From positions 1 to 30,260 of IMG/VR virus record IMGVR_UViG_3300029893_000445: DNA of 30,260 bases; one strand, 5' to 3'. The stretch is from a virus. Position numbers and translations under genes: made by a program. This document shows, piece after piece, positions 6,290 through 13,805 of the stretch; position 1 is the stretch's first letter, and every line of letters starts with the position of its first letter. Under the pieces are notes generated by a model that was not told where the DNA came from, ran no database searches, and was given only the letters and a program-made list of their open reading frames with translations.

Positions 6290-6650
6290 GGTATCCCCCC
6301 TTAAACCCCCCTCCTTGGAAATCAGTACTTCATCCCCAAGTCGGTTGCCAGTTTAGCAAGCGAGGCTTATCTCTTTCTCTTATCAGGTTTAGTACCACCG
6401 CTAACAAGTTTTTAAAAACGATCAGGACTTGGAAAATCCTCACCTGTATCGCCTTATCTTGCCTATCTTCAACGAGTCGGGAAACGGCTTGTTTCACTCT
6501 CAGATAGATGCGGTTCCGTAGGTCGCTAACTGAATAGCTGCTCTATCCCGAAATTAAGCCTTAAAGGCTTAAAGGGTTGGAGGAGCAGTTTGCTGGAAAC
6601 CAGCTCAATAGGTGGTGATAAGATACTTATTGAAGTTCTCCAACCCTTTC
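6290..6650 (-). ncRNA. Candidate large structured RNA or 5' regulatory region
   Basis: About 360 bases with no supportable gene. On the minus strand it carries many paired elements. A perfect 12-bp stem joins 6649-6638 to 6582-6571 and encloses two small hairpins (GCTGG-AAA-CCAGC at 6592-6604 and a CAATA/TATTG stem). Next come AAGCC/GGCTT around 6551-6570; a two-part stem TCGGG/CCCGA plus ATAGA/TCTAT across about 6476-6552, with GCTA/TAGC inside; and a 7-bp stem CCAAGTC/GACTTGG across 6426-6342 enclosing TTAGC/GCTAA. The 3' edge has two runs of six G (about 6295-6311). It matches no riboswitch, tmRNA, RNase P or intron core that I can recall. The strand is inferred from neighbouring genes. 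Its 5' stem overlaps the last codons of the 6627-6962 gene. Confidence 0.5.
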
Positions 6651-6962
6651 AGCTTTTAAAACTTTTGCTTTTTGTTTTTTACGAGCTTTTTTTTCAGATT
6701 TACTATAGTGCTTTATTATAATGTCTTTTCCATCAGAATAACAAAGATTGCAAACTTTTAACCCATGCTGACATTTCATTAGATATACTCCATATGAGCT
6801 TTCTTCAAAAGTTGTTGGATTAAGTTTTCTATATTTTTTTGCACTGCGCCCACAGATATGACAGGTATTTGACATTTGCCATTTTTTTTCTTGAAGTACT
6901 TGAAATGCATTTAGGGCTTTACTTTTTGTTTTCGGTTGTTCTATACTATAAGTGGGTTTCAT
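6627..6962 (-). CDS. Zinc-binding protein on a leaderless transcript, 111 aa
   Basis: Cysteine pairs CHIC (NTCHICGRSAKKYR) and CNLC (LKVCNLCYSDG), with an extra Cys-x-His before the second pair (KCQHGLKVC), suggest one or two zinc sites. The C-terminal 25 residues are very basic (KSEKKARKKQKAKVLKAE), typical of nucleic-acid binding. The ATG at 6962 is used rather than a TTG at 6968 because the promoter at 6969-6998 predicts transcription starting exactly at that ATG. First gene of the leftward arm, under the operator-like dyad at 6967-6992, so it is a good candidate for an early regulator. Its last codons form one arm of the 12-bp stem of the structured region downstream. Confidence 0.65.
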   Translation of the reverse strand: MKPTYSIEQPKTKSKALNAFQVLQEKKWQMSNTCHICGRSAKKYRKLNPTTFEESSYGVYLMKCQHGLKVCNLCYSDGKDIIIKHYSKSEKKARKKQKAKVLKAERVGELQ

Positions 6963-6966
6963 AACC

Positions 6967-6992
6967 AAACTATAAACCAGTCTTTATAGTTT
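6967..6992. promoter_or_regulatory. Operator-like perfect inverted repeat
   Basis: AAACTATAAA (6967-6976) and TTTATAGTTT (6983-6992) are perfect complements around a 6-base centre. The dyad covers the whole spacer and the -10 of the leftward promoter, so a bound dimeric repressor would block RNA polymerase. Confidence 0.6.
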
Positions 6993-6998
6993 TGTCAA
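6969..6998 (-). promoter_or_regulatory. Leftward leaderless promoter
   Basis: On the minus strand TTGACA (6998-6993), an 18-base spacer and TATAGT (6974-6969) place the predicted start at 6962, the A of the ATG. It is the consensus-like promoter for the left arm. Confidence 0.7.
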
Positions 6999-7000
6999 TA

Positions 7001-7037
7001 GGGGCAAAGAAGTGTTGGGCAGGCACTTCAATGCCCC
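7001..7037. promoter_or_regulatory. Imperfect 14-bp inverted repeat in the divergent control region
   Basis: GGGGCAAAGAAGTG (7001-7014) and CACTTCAATGCCCC (7024-7037) pair in 12 of 14 positions around a 9-base centre. It sits between the two divergent promoters and ends one base before the rightward -35. It may be a protein-binding site or a hairpin insulating the two arms. It is an unlikely terminator, because both promoters face away from it. Confidence 0.5.
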
Positions 7038-7038
7038 T

Positions 7039-7067
7039 TTGACATTTTTACAAGATTTAAGGATTAT
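7039..7067 (+). promoter_or_regulatory. Rightward leaderless promoter
   Basis: TTGACA (7039-7044), 17 bases and GATTAT (7062-7067) predict a start at 7074, one base before the ATG at 7075. This is what fixes the start of the transglycosylase gene. Confidence 0.6.
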
Positions 7068-7074
7068 TTATGCT

Positions 7075-7818
7075 ATGGCAGCAATAAAACTTAATTTATC
7101 TTCAATGGGAGATTCTTTTAGAAATTTTTTAACTTCACTTTTAGGGGAAAAAATTATTGTAATAGAGGTTGGTAAGCCAACCCAGGAATTTTCTCCAGAA
7201 GAATATGAAGAATATAAAAAGAAAAGAAATGACCAAAAAGAGCCTATCCCCTCCCCTACTCCAAAGGATCAATCTGGCGTTGAGCTTGCCCAAGTAGAAA
7301 ATGAGGAAGGGGAAAATGATCCTTTTTCTGGATTTAGAACTACAAAAGTTCCAGAAGATTTTAGGGAAGCAATTTTGGCTGCTGCAAAAAAATATGATGT
7401 TGACCCCAATCTTTTAGCAGCAGGGCTTTTTCAGGAAAGTAGTTTTAACCGAATGGCTACTAATAAGGGTGTTACAAAAGAAGGAAAACCTTTTGTTGCA
7501 AGAGGACCAGCTCAAATTGTTGATATTTATAATCCAGATGTTACTCCAGAACAGGCTTTTGATATACCATATTCTGCTGAATATTATGCTAAAGGATTAG
7601 ATGAAAGAAGGGAAAAGTTTGGTGGAGATTTGTCTAGGGCTTTAGCTGGTCATTTTGTCGGACCAGGAGGAGCTTCGGTTAAGGGTTCAGAGCCTTTTGG
7701 GGGAGGTCCACAGGGGCAAACTTATATAAATAATGTTGCTCGCAATTTAACTTATGATCTTATTAAAGATTTAGGTCTAAAAGTTTCTCCATCGCTTCTT
7801 GAAGAATATGGACTTTAA
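7075..7818 (+). CDS. Lytic transglycosylase (SLT-fold), 247 aa
   Basis: Residues 95-230 carry the lysozyme-like SLT pattern: an entry helix (ILAAAKKYDVDPNLLAAGLF), the catalytic Glu at 121 in FQESSFN, a GPAQI turn near 144-148 standing in for the usual 'GLMQI', and ALAGHFVGPGG (189-199) in place of 'ALAAYNAGPG', then YINNVARN. It would cleave the glycan strand of peptidoglycan, either as a virion-associated entry enzyme or as a lysin. There is no signal peptide. The first 90 residues are a short amphipathic region plus an acidic, Pro-rich linker and are unrecognised. The frame is open back to 7012, but that part overlaps the control region and the leaderless promoter dictates the ATG at 7075. 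Confidence 0.82.
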   Translation: MAAIKLNLSSMGDSFRNFLTSLLGEKIIVIEVGKPTQEFSPEEYEEYKKKRNDQKEPIPSPTPKDQSGVELAQVENEEGENDPFSGFRTTKVPEDFREAILAAAKKYDVDPNLLAAGLFQESSFNRMATNKGVTKEGKPFVARGPAQIVDIYNPDVTPEQAFDIPYSAEYYAKGLDERREKFGGDLSRALAGHFVGPGGASVKGSEPFGGGPQGQTYINNVARNLTYDLIKDLGLKVSPSLLEEYGL

Positions 7819-7847
7819 TTGACTAACTAATTGAATTGCACCATAAT
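7819..7847 (+). promoter_or_regulatory. Promoter ahead of the terminase operon
   Basis: TTGACT (7819-7824), 17 bases and CATAAT (7842-7847) predict a start at 7854, three bases before the ATG at 7857. It begins two bases after the transglycosylase stop. Confidence 0.55.
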
Positions 7848-7856
7848 AGAAATGGT

Positions 7857-8405
7857 ATGACAAACAGTATGCAACTTAAAAAATCTCCTGTTTTTATTGA
7901 TTCAGAAAAATATAAAAAAAAGCTAAAAGATGAAGAAAACCGCTTTAAACTTGAGATGATGGGGCATGACAATGAAAGTAAATCCATAAGCTTCATTAAT
8001 GAAAATAACGAGCAGATTCTTTTAGAAGAAGCGGAGATTGAATACAAGGGAAAAGAAAAACTTAAAAAGTCGAGGCGTGGCAGGAAATTTAATTATTATG
8101 TTAGGCTTGCTCAGCACTCTATTGAGATGATTGCCAAGTATTCGGATCTGCCAAAGTACTTTAAATGGGGAGTTTATCCGACAAGTGAAGGTGTAGTTTT
8201 TTGGTTAAGAACTTTTGATGAAAAGCCATTTGTAAAGGCAATCAAACCAATCGGGGATCCTCACATAGATCTTATTGGCGGAGTTTATACCTGTATAAGA
8301 GAACTTGAGAATACTGCAATAAGGGAAAGAGATAAGCTTAAAGTCGTGCCAGTTGAGGATGATACTAAACTTAGAAGAACAAAATCAGGAATTATTTTGC
8401 CATGA
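7857..8405 (+). CDS. Unknown protein coupled to the large terminase, 182 aa
   Basis: Not recognised. Basic N-terminal half with coiled character (EKYKKKLKDEENRFKLEM) and a KKSRRGRKFNYYVRLAQHSI segment; the C-terminal half is more globular (KYFKWGVYPTSEGVVFWLRT). The ATG at 7857 fits the promoter at 7819-7847 better than the TTG at 7836. Its stop overlaps the terminase start as ATGA. The position directly before the large subunit is where a small terminase usually sits, but I see no helix-turn-helix or oligomerisation pattern, and the better small-subunit candidate is at 3533-4054. It may be a packaging accessory protein. Confidence 0.6.
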   Translation: MTNSMQLKKSPVFIDSEKYKKKLKDEENRFKLEMMGHDNESKSISFINENNEQILLEEAEIEYKGKEKLKKSRRGRKFNYYVRLAQHSIEMIAKYSDLPKYFKWGVYPTSEGVVFWLRTFDEKPFVKAIKPIGDPHIDLIGGVYTCIRELENTAIRERDKLKVVPVEDDTKLRRTKSGIILP

Positions 8406-10855
8406 AAAAAAGAGGAAGAAAAAAAGGTCAGCCATATATCAAGACAGAGTATGTAAAAAAACGAAAAGTACAGGAGATTATTGAAAGAAGAAAAGTCCTG
8501 CGGGAAAAGAAAAGACAGGCGTGCCTCAAAAACTTTTTTCTTTTTAATAAGTATGTGATGCAGTGGCCAGATCTTTCTGAGCCTTTGCACCATGAGATGT
8601 GCGACTTCATCCAGTTTTCCAAGAAAAATAAAAAGCTAATGTTGGTTGCCAGAGGTCATCTGAAAAGCTCGGTGATTACTGTCAGCTATGCTCTTTGGAG
8701 AATTGCTCAAAATCCAGAAATTAGAATATTTATCGCTAATGCTACTTATAATATGGCGGTTTCGTTTTTAAGCCAAATCAAGTCTGTTATTCAGAAAAAT
8801 GAGATTTATAGAGATCTCTTTGGAGAATTTGATGTTGGTGCAGAAAAGTGGAGCAACGATATGATTAAGGTTGGGACAACTTCTTTTAAAGCCAAGGAAT
8901 CGACAGTAACAGCTTATGGTATGGGAGGGAACCTGGTTGGTCAGCACTATGATTTAATTATTATGGATGATGTGGTTGCCAGGGAGAATATTGGAACTAA
9001 GGAACAGAGGGATAAAACACTTCTTTTTTACAAAGATGCACTTGATCTTTTAGATCCTGGAGGCGAAGTAATTATTATTGGCTGTTTTATTGCGGGAACA
9101 AAAATTTTGATGGCAGATGGGACTTGGAAGAATATTGAGAATGTAAATGCGGGAGAAATGGTTAAAACTAGAAAAGGAGATAAAATTGTAACTACTAATA
9201 TTTTACAGGGGGTATCTGATGTTTACGAATTAAGGACAAATAATGGAAAAATAGTTGGGACTAAAAACCACCCATTTTTAAAAAAAGGGAAGTGGGTAAA
9301 AATGGAAGATTTGAAAAAAGGAAACAAAATTTCTTTTTATTCAGGTAAAAAAGACGGCAGGAAAGATATTTCAAAAGAAATGGCTTGGGCATTGGGATAC
9401 ATGGTTGGAGATGGTTGGGTTACTCTGCATCCAAATTCAAAAGGTAGTATGAGATATGTTGTCGGCATAGCAAGGGGTATTTATAAAGACAGGAACGAAA
9501 AAATAAAAAATATATTTGAGAAAAATTTTGGATGTAAATTCCAAATTAAAAGAAAAAATTGGCATACAACTTGTGCTGAATTGGGCAGGTGGCTTTTAGA
9601 AAACGGACTAGAGAGGGGAGCTAAAAATAAAAAAGTGCCTGATTTTATATTTGAACAAGATTTAGAAAGGAGGGTAAGTTTTATAAAAGGATTTCTTGAT
9701 GCAGATGGCTGGGAGGATAAAGGAAAATATAATGTAAAAAGTTTTTGCTATGAAGTTACAAGTAAAGAATTGGCTGAAGGAATAAGACTTCTTGCAATTA
9801 TTTCTGGTTTAAGGGTAAATAATATTTATTCGAGGAAAAGATTGATTAAAGCTCCAAATTCAAAGGAAGAGTTGATATCAAATACTTATCATTGCCGATT
9901 ATACTTTGGTGAACCTACAAAAGAAGTTTTTGTTCGTTCAATTAAAAAAGTCGGTAAACAGGAGGTTTATGATTTGTCAGTTGAAGGCGAGCATAGCTTT
10001 ATCGCAGAGGGATTTATAGTTCATAACACGACCTGGCATCAGTACGATCTTTATAACTGGATTATGGATGAGGATAGTAAAGTGATCTCAGACTTTGACA
10101 TTTTCGTTAAACCAGCTTATCAAGGAAATTGGGGAGATGGTATTATCTCGTTCCCTGAAAAGTTTAGTTGGAAGCACCTGGAAGAGTTAAAAAGGCAGAA
10201 GGGTCCATCAGAATTCGCAGCTCAATACCTTCTTAATCCAGTTCCAGAAGAATCGGCAATATTTAAAAGGCATTATTTTAAAGAATATGAAGATTGGGAA
10301 ATAAGAGGTAAGCACCTTAATAGGTTTATGGCAGTTGATCCTGCAATCAGTGAGGAGAAGTCAGCAGACTACAGTGCAATCGTTGTTGTCGGGGTTGATG
10401 AATTTGATAATTGGTATATTTTAGATATTTTTGCAGAACGATGTGGAGTTGAAAGATTAATTGGTGAGATTTTTCATTATGCAAATAAACATAGACCAAT
10501 TGAAATTGCACTTGAAATGGAAGCGTATGCTAAATCTTTACAGTACTTTATGAGCGAGGAAATGAAGCGTAGAGGCCAATTCTTACCGATAACAGAGGTT
10601 CGTTCTACCAGAGTTGGAAATGATAAGGAATACAGGATTAAAGCACTTGAGCCAAGATATTTTAATGGATTTATTTATCACAATAAACACGATCCGAAAA
10701 CCAGAGATCTTGAGGAACAACTGACAAGTTTCCCTAAGCAGAGAAATGACGATATTATGGATGCTTTGGCTTACATAAACCAAATTGCTTTCTCACCGAG
10801 GAAGGCGAGGGATAGGGCAAATAGAAGGCAAAAATATTTATATAATAAAACTTAA
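8402..10855 (+). CDS. terL: Terminase large subunit with intein, 817 aa precursor
   Basis: The DNA-packaging motor. The ATPase half has a Walker A-like ARGHLKSS (83-90) and Walker B LIIMDD (185-190). The conserved segment that usually reads 'iiGTrWh.dD' is split by an intein at residues 228-542; after splicing it reads VIIIG-TTWHQYDLYNW. The RNase H-like nuclease half has the acidic residues D646 (FMAVDPAI), E705/E707 (IALEMEA) and D784/D787 (NDDIMDALA). The mature protein would be 502 residues, a normal large-subunit length. The ATG overlaps the previous stop and the TAA is followed at once by the portal ATG, so the packaging genes form one translational unit. Confidence 0.95.
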   Translation: MKKRGRKKGQPYIKTEYVKKRKVQEIIERRKVLREKKRQACLKNFFLFNKYVMQWPDLSEPLHHEMCDFIQFSKKNKKLMLVARGHLKSSVITVSYALWRIAQNPEIRIFIANATYNMAVSFLSQIKSVIQKNEIYRDLFGEFDVGAEKWSNDMIKVGTTSFKAKESTVTAYGMGGNLVGQHYDLIIMDDVVARENIGTKEQRDKTLLFYKDALDLLDPGGEVIIIGCFIAGTKILMADGTWKNIENVNAGEMVKTRKGDKIVTTNILQGVSDVYELRTNNGKIVGTKNHPFLKKGKWVKMEDLKKGNKISFYSGKKDGRKDISKEMAWALGYMVGDGWVTLHPNSKGSMRYVVGIARGIYKDRNEKIKNIFEKNFGCKFQIKRKNWHTTCAELGRWLLENGLERGAKNKKVPDFIFEQDLERRVSFIKGFLDADGWEDKGKYNVKSFCYEVTSKELAEGIRLLAIISGLRVNNIYSRKRLIKAPNSKEELISNTYHCRLYFGEPTKEVFVRSIKKVGKQEVYDLSVEGEHSFIAEGFIVHNTTWHQYDLYNWIMDEDSKVISDFDIFVKPAYQGNWGDGIISFPEKFSWKHLEELKRQKGPSEFAAQYLLNPVPEESAIFKRHYFKEYEDWEIRGKHLNRFMAVDPAISEEKSADYSAIVVVGVDEFDNWYILDIFAERCGVERLIGEIFHYANKHRPIEIALEMEAYAKSLQYFMSEEMKRRGQFLPITEVRSTRVGNDKEYRIKALEPRYFNGFIYHNKHDPKTRDLEEQLTSFPKQRNDDIMDALAYINQIAFSPRKARDRANRRQKYLYNKT
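9083..10027 (+). other. LAGLIDADG intein inserted in the large terminase
   Basis: This 315-residue insertion starts with Cys228 (CFIAGTKILMADG, block A) and ends FIVHN542 followed by Thr543, the standard splice chemistry (Cys1, His-Asn, Thr+1). Block B is GTKNHPF (T287, H290) and block F/G is EVYDLSVEGEHSF...FIVHN. Between them are the two dodecapeptide motifs of a homing endonuclease, LGYMVGDGW (331-339) and IKGFLDADG (428-436), both with the catalytic Asp. It therefore looks able both to splice and to home. Confidence 0.93.
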
Positions 10856-13108
10856 ATGGCAGAAGCGAAAATCAGATCAAAATACAAACCAAATGGAGCG
10901 GAAAAAGATGCACTCAAAAGAGTTTACAACCGCTATGAGGAAATGAAAAACGCTCCTTCCCGTACCCGATTTTCAAAAGATTGGGATCGCTGGGAGAAGG
11001 CTTGGGAGGCCTATAGAATCCCGATGAGCGATGATGATTGGCAAAGCAACATCGTTCCACCCCTTACTACTTCTATTATTGAGGCAATAGTCGCAGAGAT
11101 GGTCAGGCAAAGAATTAGACCTTTGATTGCCCCTCGTGGAGTTGAGGATCAGCCCAGGGCCAGAGTTATGAATCATACTGTAGATTACACTTGTGATATT
11201 GGTTATTTTGATGACGAGCTTGAAAATGTATTTCGTGATTCATTAAAGCTTGGGACTGCTGTAACCCAGGAATATATGTTTACTCTCATTCGGGATGTGA
11301 GATTTGCGAAGGCATTAAAACAAACAGTTGAGGACAAGAAAAAACAGGAATTTTTTGATACCAAAAAGCTGGTCGAGTTTGATGATCCTTTTATGGAGAA
11401 TGTCAAATTGACTGAGTTTTTTGTAGATGAAACAGCAAGATCTTTCAGGGTCGGGCCTTATCAAGCAAGAGATGCAATAAGGCGCTTCATAATGAATAAA
11501 GATAGTTTTAAACAGTTTTTTCGAGGAATCTGGAATCCATTGGATAATGTTAAATATGTCAAAGGCGGAGAGGGCGATGGGTATTATGAATTTTACACTC
11601 CTCCTAACGGAATAAGGCACGAAGATGAGGTTGAAGTTTTGTGGTATTGGAGCAAGATCCCAGATGATGCTTTGATTATTGTTGCCAATGACGTGGTTTT
11701 GAATATGGGGCCGAACCCATACAACCATAAACAGCTTCCATTTGCTCGTGCGGTTGATATTAAAAGAACTCATCAGTTTTATGGCAAGGGTGAGGCTGAA
11801 CTTCTTGATTCAATCCAGGATGAATTAACATTAACTCGCAGGATGAGGCTTGATAGGATGCACCTTTCTCTTGATCAGATGTTTTTGCTTAGTGAGAGAG
11901 TTGATTTTGACGATGAGGAATTAATTGTTAGACCGCATGGTGGTATAAGAGTGCCAGATGTGGATAGGGATATTAAACCGCTTACTTACAATGATACTCC
12001 CCGAAGCGCATATCTTGAGGAGGATAGATTGAAAGAGGATGCAGTCAGGGTTACTGGAATGGATGACAGGCTTCAAAGTGTTGATGTTAAAAGTGGAACT
12101 GCAACCGAGGCAGCGATCTTAAAAGAATCAACCCTTAAAAGGGTAAATATGAAACTTGAGAATATTAAAAGAAGTTTCATTATTGAGTGGGGACAGCTTC
12201 GTGTTGCCAATATTTTACAATATTATACTCAGCCTAAGCTTGAGGCAATTTTGGGAGATAAGTTTACGGCAGATTACAAAGCACGGGTCGGTGAGGCACA
12301 AAGAGCGGGGACTTATAGAAAAATTAATGGTCAGGAATATGAGCTTAAATATCCAAATATCAGAATAAGAGATAAGGAGATATTGAGAACTAAAAGAGGA
12401 CTTGAGGAAAAAAATGCAAAAGGGTTTACTTTCTTTGAAGCAAGACCAGAAGATCTTATACCCGTTTATGGAATGTATGATGTGCAGTATGAAGCTGGAG
12501 CCGAACTTCCTGTTTCTAAACCTCTGCTTCGTCAGGAATTAAATAATCTTTGGGATAGAATCGGGCCCTTAGCGCTTCAAGGAATCGGAGGATATTCTGC
12601 TGGAAAGATTATGGATATGATAGTTGATGCTTATGGTAAGGATCCAGATGAATTGAAAGTTGATGAAGAAAGCGGATTTGAGGGTACAAAAGCAAAAGCA
12701 ATTCTTTTGGCAATTGAGGAAAATAAACTTATAAAACAGGGACAAAATATTCCGCCAACTCAATATGCCCCCCCAGCACACACTGAAATTCATATGGCTG
12801 AATTTGAAGGCGGGGATTATCCTTACGGATCTGATAGGTTTTTAATAATGACAAGGCATATCCAAGGTGAGGTCATGGCGCAGCAATCAAGAGGAATGGC
12901 GGTTAGAGGAGTGCCTGGGGAAGCTGCGCCTGGTGGAGTTGCACCTGGAAGGAGGCCAGGCGCATCTGAACTTGGACTTGAGGAAGCAATACCTGGGAGA
13001 ATTGAGGGTGGAGAAAATGTTGCTGAAAAGTTACCTGTTCCAAGGGGAGGGCCTCAGATGATCAGAAAAGGCGCACAAAAAATAGCACAGCTCTTTGGAG
13101 TGAAGTAG
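10856..13108 (+). CDS. Portal protein, 750 aa
   Basis: The portal dodecamer sits at the capsid vertex, docks the terminase and passes DNA. Support comes from position immediately behind the large terminase, length (portals of the long P22/T7-like type run 500-750 aa), and sequence: an N-terminal WDRWEKAWEAYR region, a central stem-like segment (AVDIKRTHQFYGKGEAELLD then helical DELTLTRRMRLDRMHL), and SGTATEAAILKESTLKR, the Thr-Ala-Thr-Glu-Ala signature common to portals. The C-terminal 60 residues are Gly/Pro/Ala-rich (GEAAPGGVAPGRRPG) and probably disordered inside the capsid. No ribosome binding site is visible; the ATG abuts the terminase TAA. Confidence 0.88.
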   Translation: MAEAKIRSKYKPNGAEKDALKRVYNRYEEMKNAPSRTRFSKDWDRWEKAWEAYRIPMSDDDWQSNIVPPLTTSIIEAIVAEMVRQRIRPLIAPRGVEDQPRARVMNHTVDYTCDIGYFDDELENVFRDSLKLGTAVTQEYMFTLIRDVRFAKALKQTVEDKKKQEFFDTKKLVEFDDPFMENVKLTEFFVDETARSFRVGPYQARDAIRRFIMNKDSFKQFFRGIWNPLDNVKYVKGGEGDGYYEFYTPPNGIRHEDEVEVLWYWSKIPDDALIIVANDVVLNMGPNPYNHKQLPFARAVDIKRTHQFYGKGEAELLDSIQDELTLTRRMRLDRMHLSLDQMFLLSERVDFDDEELIVRPHGGIRVPDVDRDIKPLTYNDTPRSAYLEEDRLKEDAVRVTGMDDRLQSVDVKSGTATEAAILKESTLKRVNMKLENIKRSFIIEWGQLRVANILQYYTQPKLEAILGDKFTADYKARVGEAQRAGTYRKINGQEYELKYPNIRIRDKEILRTKRGLEEKNAKGFTFFEARPEDLIPVYGMYDVQYEAGAELPVSKPLLRQELNNLWDRIGPLALQGIGGYSAGKIMDMIVDAYGKDPDELKVDEESGFEGTKAKAILLAIEENKLIKQGQNIPPTQYAPPAHTEIHMAEFEGGDYPYGSDRFLIMTRHIQGEVMAQQSRGMAVRGVPGEAAPGGVAPGRRPGASELGLEEAIPGRIEGGENVAEKLPVPRGGPQMIRKGAQKIAQLFGVK

Positions 13109-13114
13109 CACCGC

Positions 13115-13143
13115 TTGACAAAAGGTGAAAATAAATATATCAT
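13115..13143 (+). promoter_or_regulatory. Leaderless promoter after the portal gene
   Basis: TTGACA (13115-13120), 17 bases and TATCAT (13138-13143) put the predicted start within a base of the ATG at 13149. The same GACAAAAGGT context recurs at 13741. Confidence 0.65.
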
Positions 13144-13148
13144 AAATT

Positions 13149-13466
13149 ATGGCTATAAAAAAAAAGGTAAAATCCGCTTATATTGAAAGAGTAGTCAGAA
13201 CTTTAAATGATAGGCATTTAAAAAGTTTTTTGAATATCTACAATTCTCAGGAGTTTGATGATTTGAAACAAGTGGTTGAAAATATTAAGTACAATACCAT
13301 GGTTTCTTTCTTTCAGTTAGACCATCTTCGTGAACCTAAGTATTTGGCTCAAGAAGGGGCTTTTGCTAAGGGAACTATCTTTGGCCTTAAAACATTAATA
13401 AGGATCATCGAGGCTATACCAGAGGAGGTGGACAGGCGTGAAAGCAAACCAAAACGAAGCAAGTAA
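13149..13466 (+). CDS. Hypothetical protein, 105 aa
   Basis: Not recognised. A helical, basic protein (VKSAYIERVVRTLNDRHLKS) with Lys/Arg-rich ends and no metal site or membrane segment. Between portal and scaffold genes many phages encode small packaging or head-assembly accessories, so a virion or assembly role is likely by context only. Its last 29 bases overlap the next gene and hold that gene's AGGAGGT ribosome binding site. Confidence 0.6.
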   Translation: MAIKKKVKSAYIERVVRTLNDRHLKSFLNIYNSQEFDDLKQVVENIKYNTMVSFFQLDHLREPKYLAQEGAFAKGTIFGLKTLIRIIEAIPEEVDRRESKPKRSK

Positions 13467-13605
13467 AATTTTTAAAAGAATCATTGAAAGTATCAGAACC
13501 TTTTTAAAAATTAAGGGTACTCCTTCTATAAAGAAAATAAATTTGAAAACCGAAGATGATGATCCTTTTGACGGGATACCCCTACCAACAAGAAAATGGG
13601 AATAA
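13438..13605 (+). CDS. Hypothetical protein with GTG start, 55 aa
   Basis: Not recognised. Begins (V/M)KANQNEASKIFKRIIE and ends FDGIPLPTRKWE: a basic helical first half and an acidic, Pro-containing tail. The GTG start is convincing because AGGAGGT lies 8-9 bases upstream, inside the preceding gene. It sits in the head-assembly block between portal and scaffold, so a minor head protein is possible. Confidence 0.6.
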   Translation: MKANQNEASKIFKRIIESIRTFLKIKGTPSIKKINLKTEDDDPFDGIPLPTRKWE

Positions 13606-13608
13606 ATT

Positions 13609-13737
13609 ATGCCGTTCACTAAACGAGGAAAATTTTATTATCATAAAGGCAGGAAGTACACTAAAAAGCAGGTGAGGGCTTATTATGCCTCTAAGGGTAC
13701 TTTTTCAAAAGCTAAAAAGCGTAAGAAAAAGAGATAA
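13609..13737 (+). CDS. Extremely basic small protein, 42 aa
   Basis: MPFTKRGKFYYHKGRKYTKK... ends in KAKKRKKKR; 18 of 42 residues are Lys or Arg and there is only aromatic or small residue filling between. It starts three bases after the preceding stop. Composition suggests binding to DNA inside the head, comparable in spirit to the protamine-like core peptides of some viruses, but no homologue is recognised and a ribosomal-protein-like or scaffold-linked role cannot be excluded. It lies between portal and scaffold genes. Confidence 0.6.
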   Translation: MPFTKRGKFYYHKGRKYTKKQVRAYYASKGTFSKAKKRKKKR

Positions 13738-13738
13738 C

Positions 13739-13769
13739 TTGACAAAAGGTAGATACTTATGACTATAAT
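13739..13769 (+). promoter_or_regulatory. Promoter ahead of the scaffold gene
   Basis: TTGACA (13739-13744) and TATAAT (13764-13769) with a long 19-base spacer. The predicted leader to the ATG at 13806 is about 30 bases, and GAAAGG lies about 14 bases before the ATG, so this one is not leaderless. Confidence 0.45.
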
Positions 13770-13805
13770 AGAAGCAAGGTAAACCGAAAGGCCCTTAAAA
13801 TTATT

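Noticed and set aside
6290-6650. tmRNA, RNase P RNA or a tRNA cluster in the non-coding stretch
   Set aside because: I looked for their conserved cores (tRNA-like acceptor with CCA, tag frame, GAGGAAAGTCC-type and GGTTCGAATCC-type boxes) and found none.
7012-7074. A longer N-terminus for the transglycosylase starting at 7012
   Set aside because: This stretch overlaps a strong inverted repeat and the -35/-10 of a promoter that points to the ATG at 7075.
7857-8405. Terminase small subunit, by position next to the large subunit
   Set aside because: No helix-turn-helix or oligomerisation pattern can be seen; the gene at 3533-4054 fits better. Left as unknown.
9083-10027. A group I intron or separate homing endonuclease gene inside the terminase
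   Set aside because: The frame is continuous through the insertion and has intein splice residues at both ends (Cys1, His-Asn, Thr+1), so it is removed at protein level.
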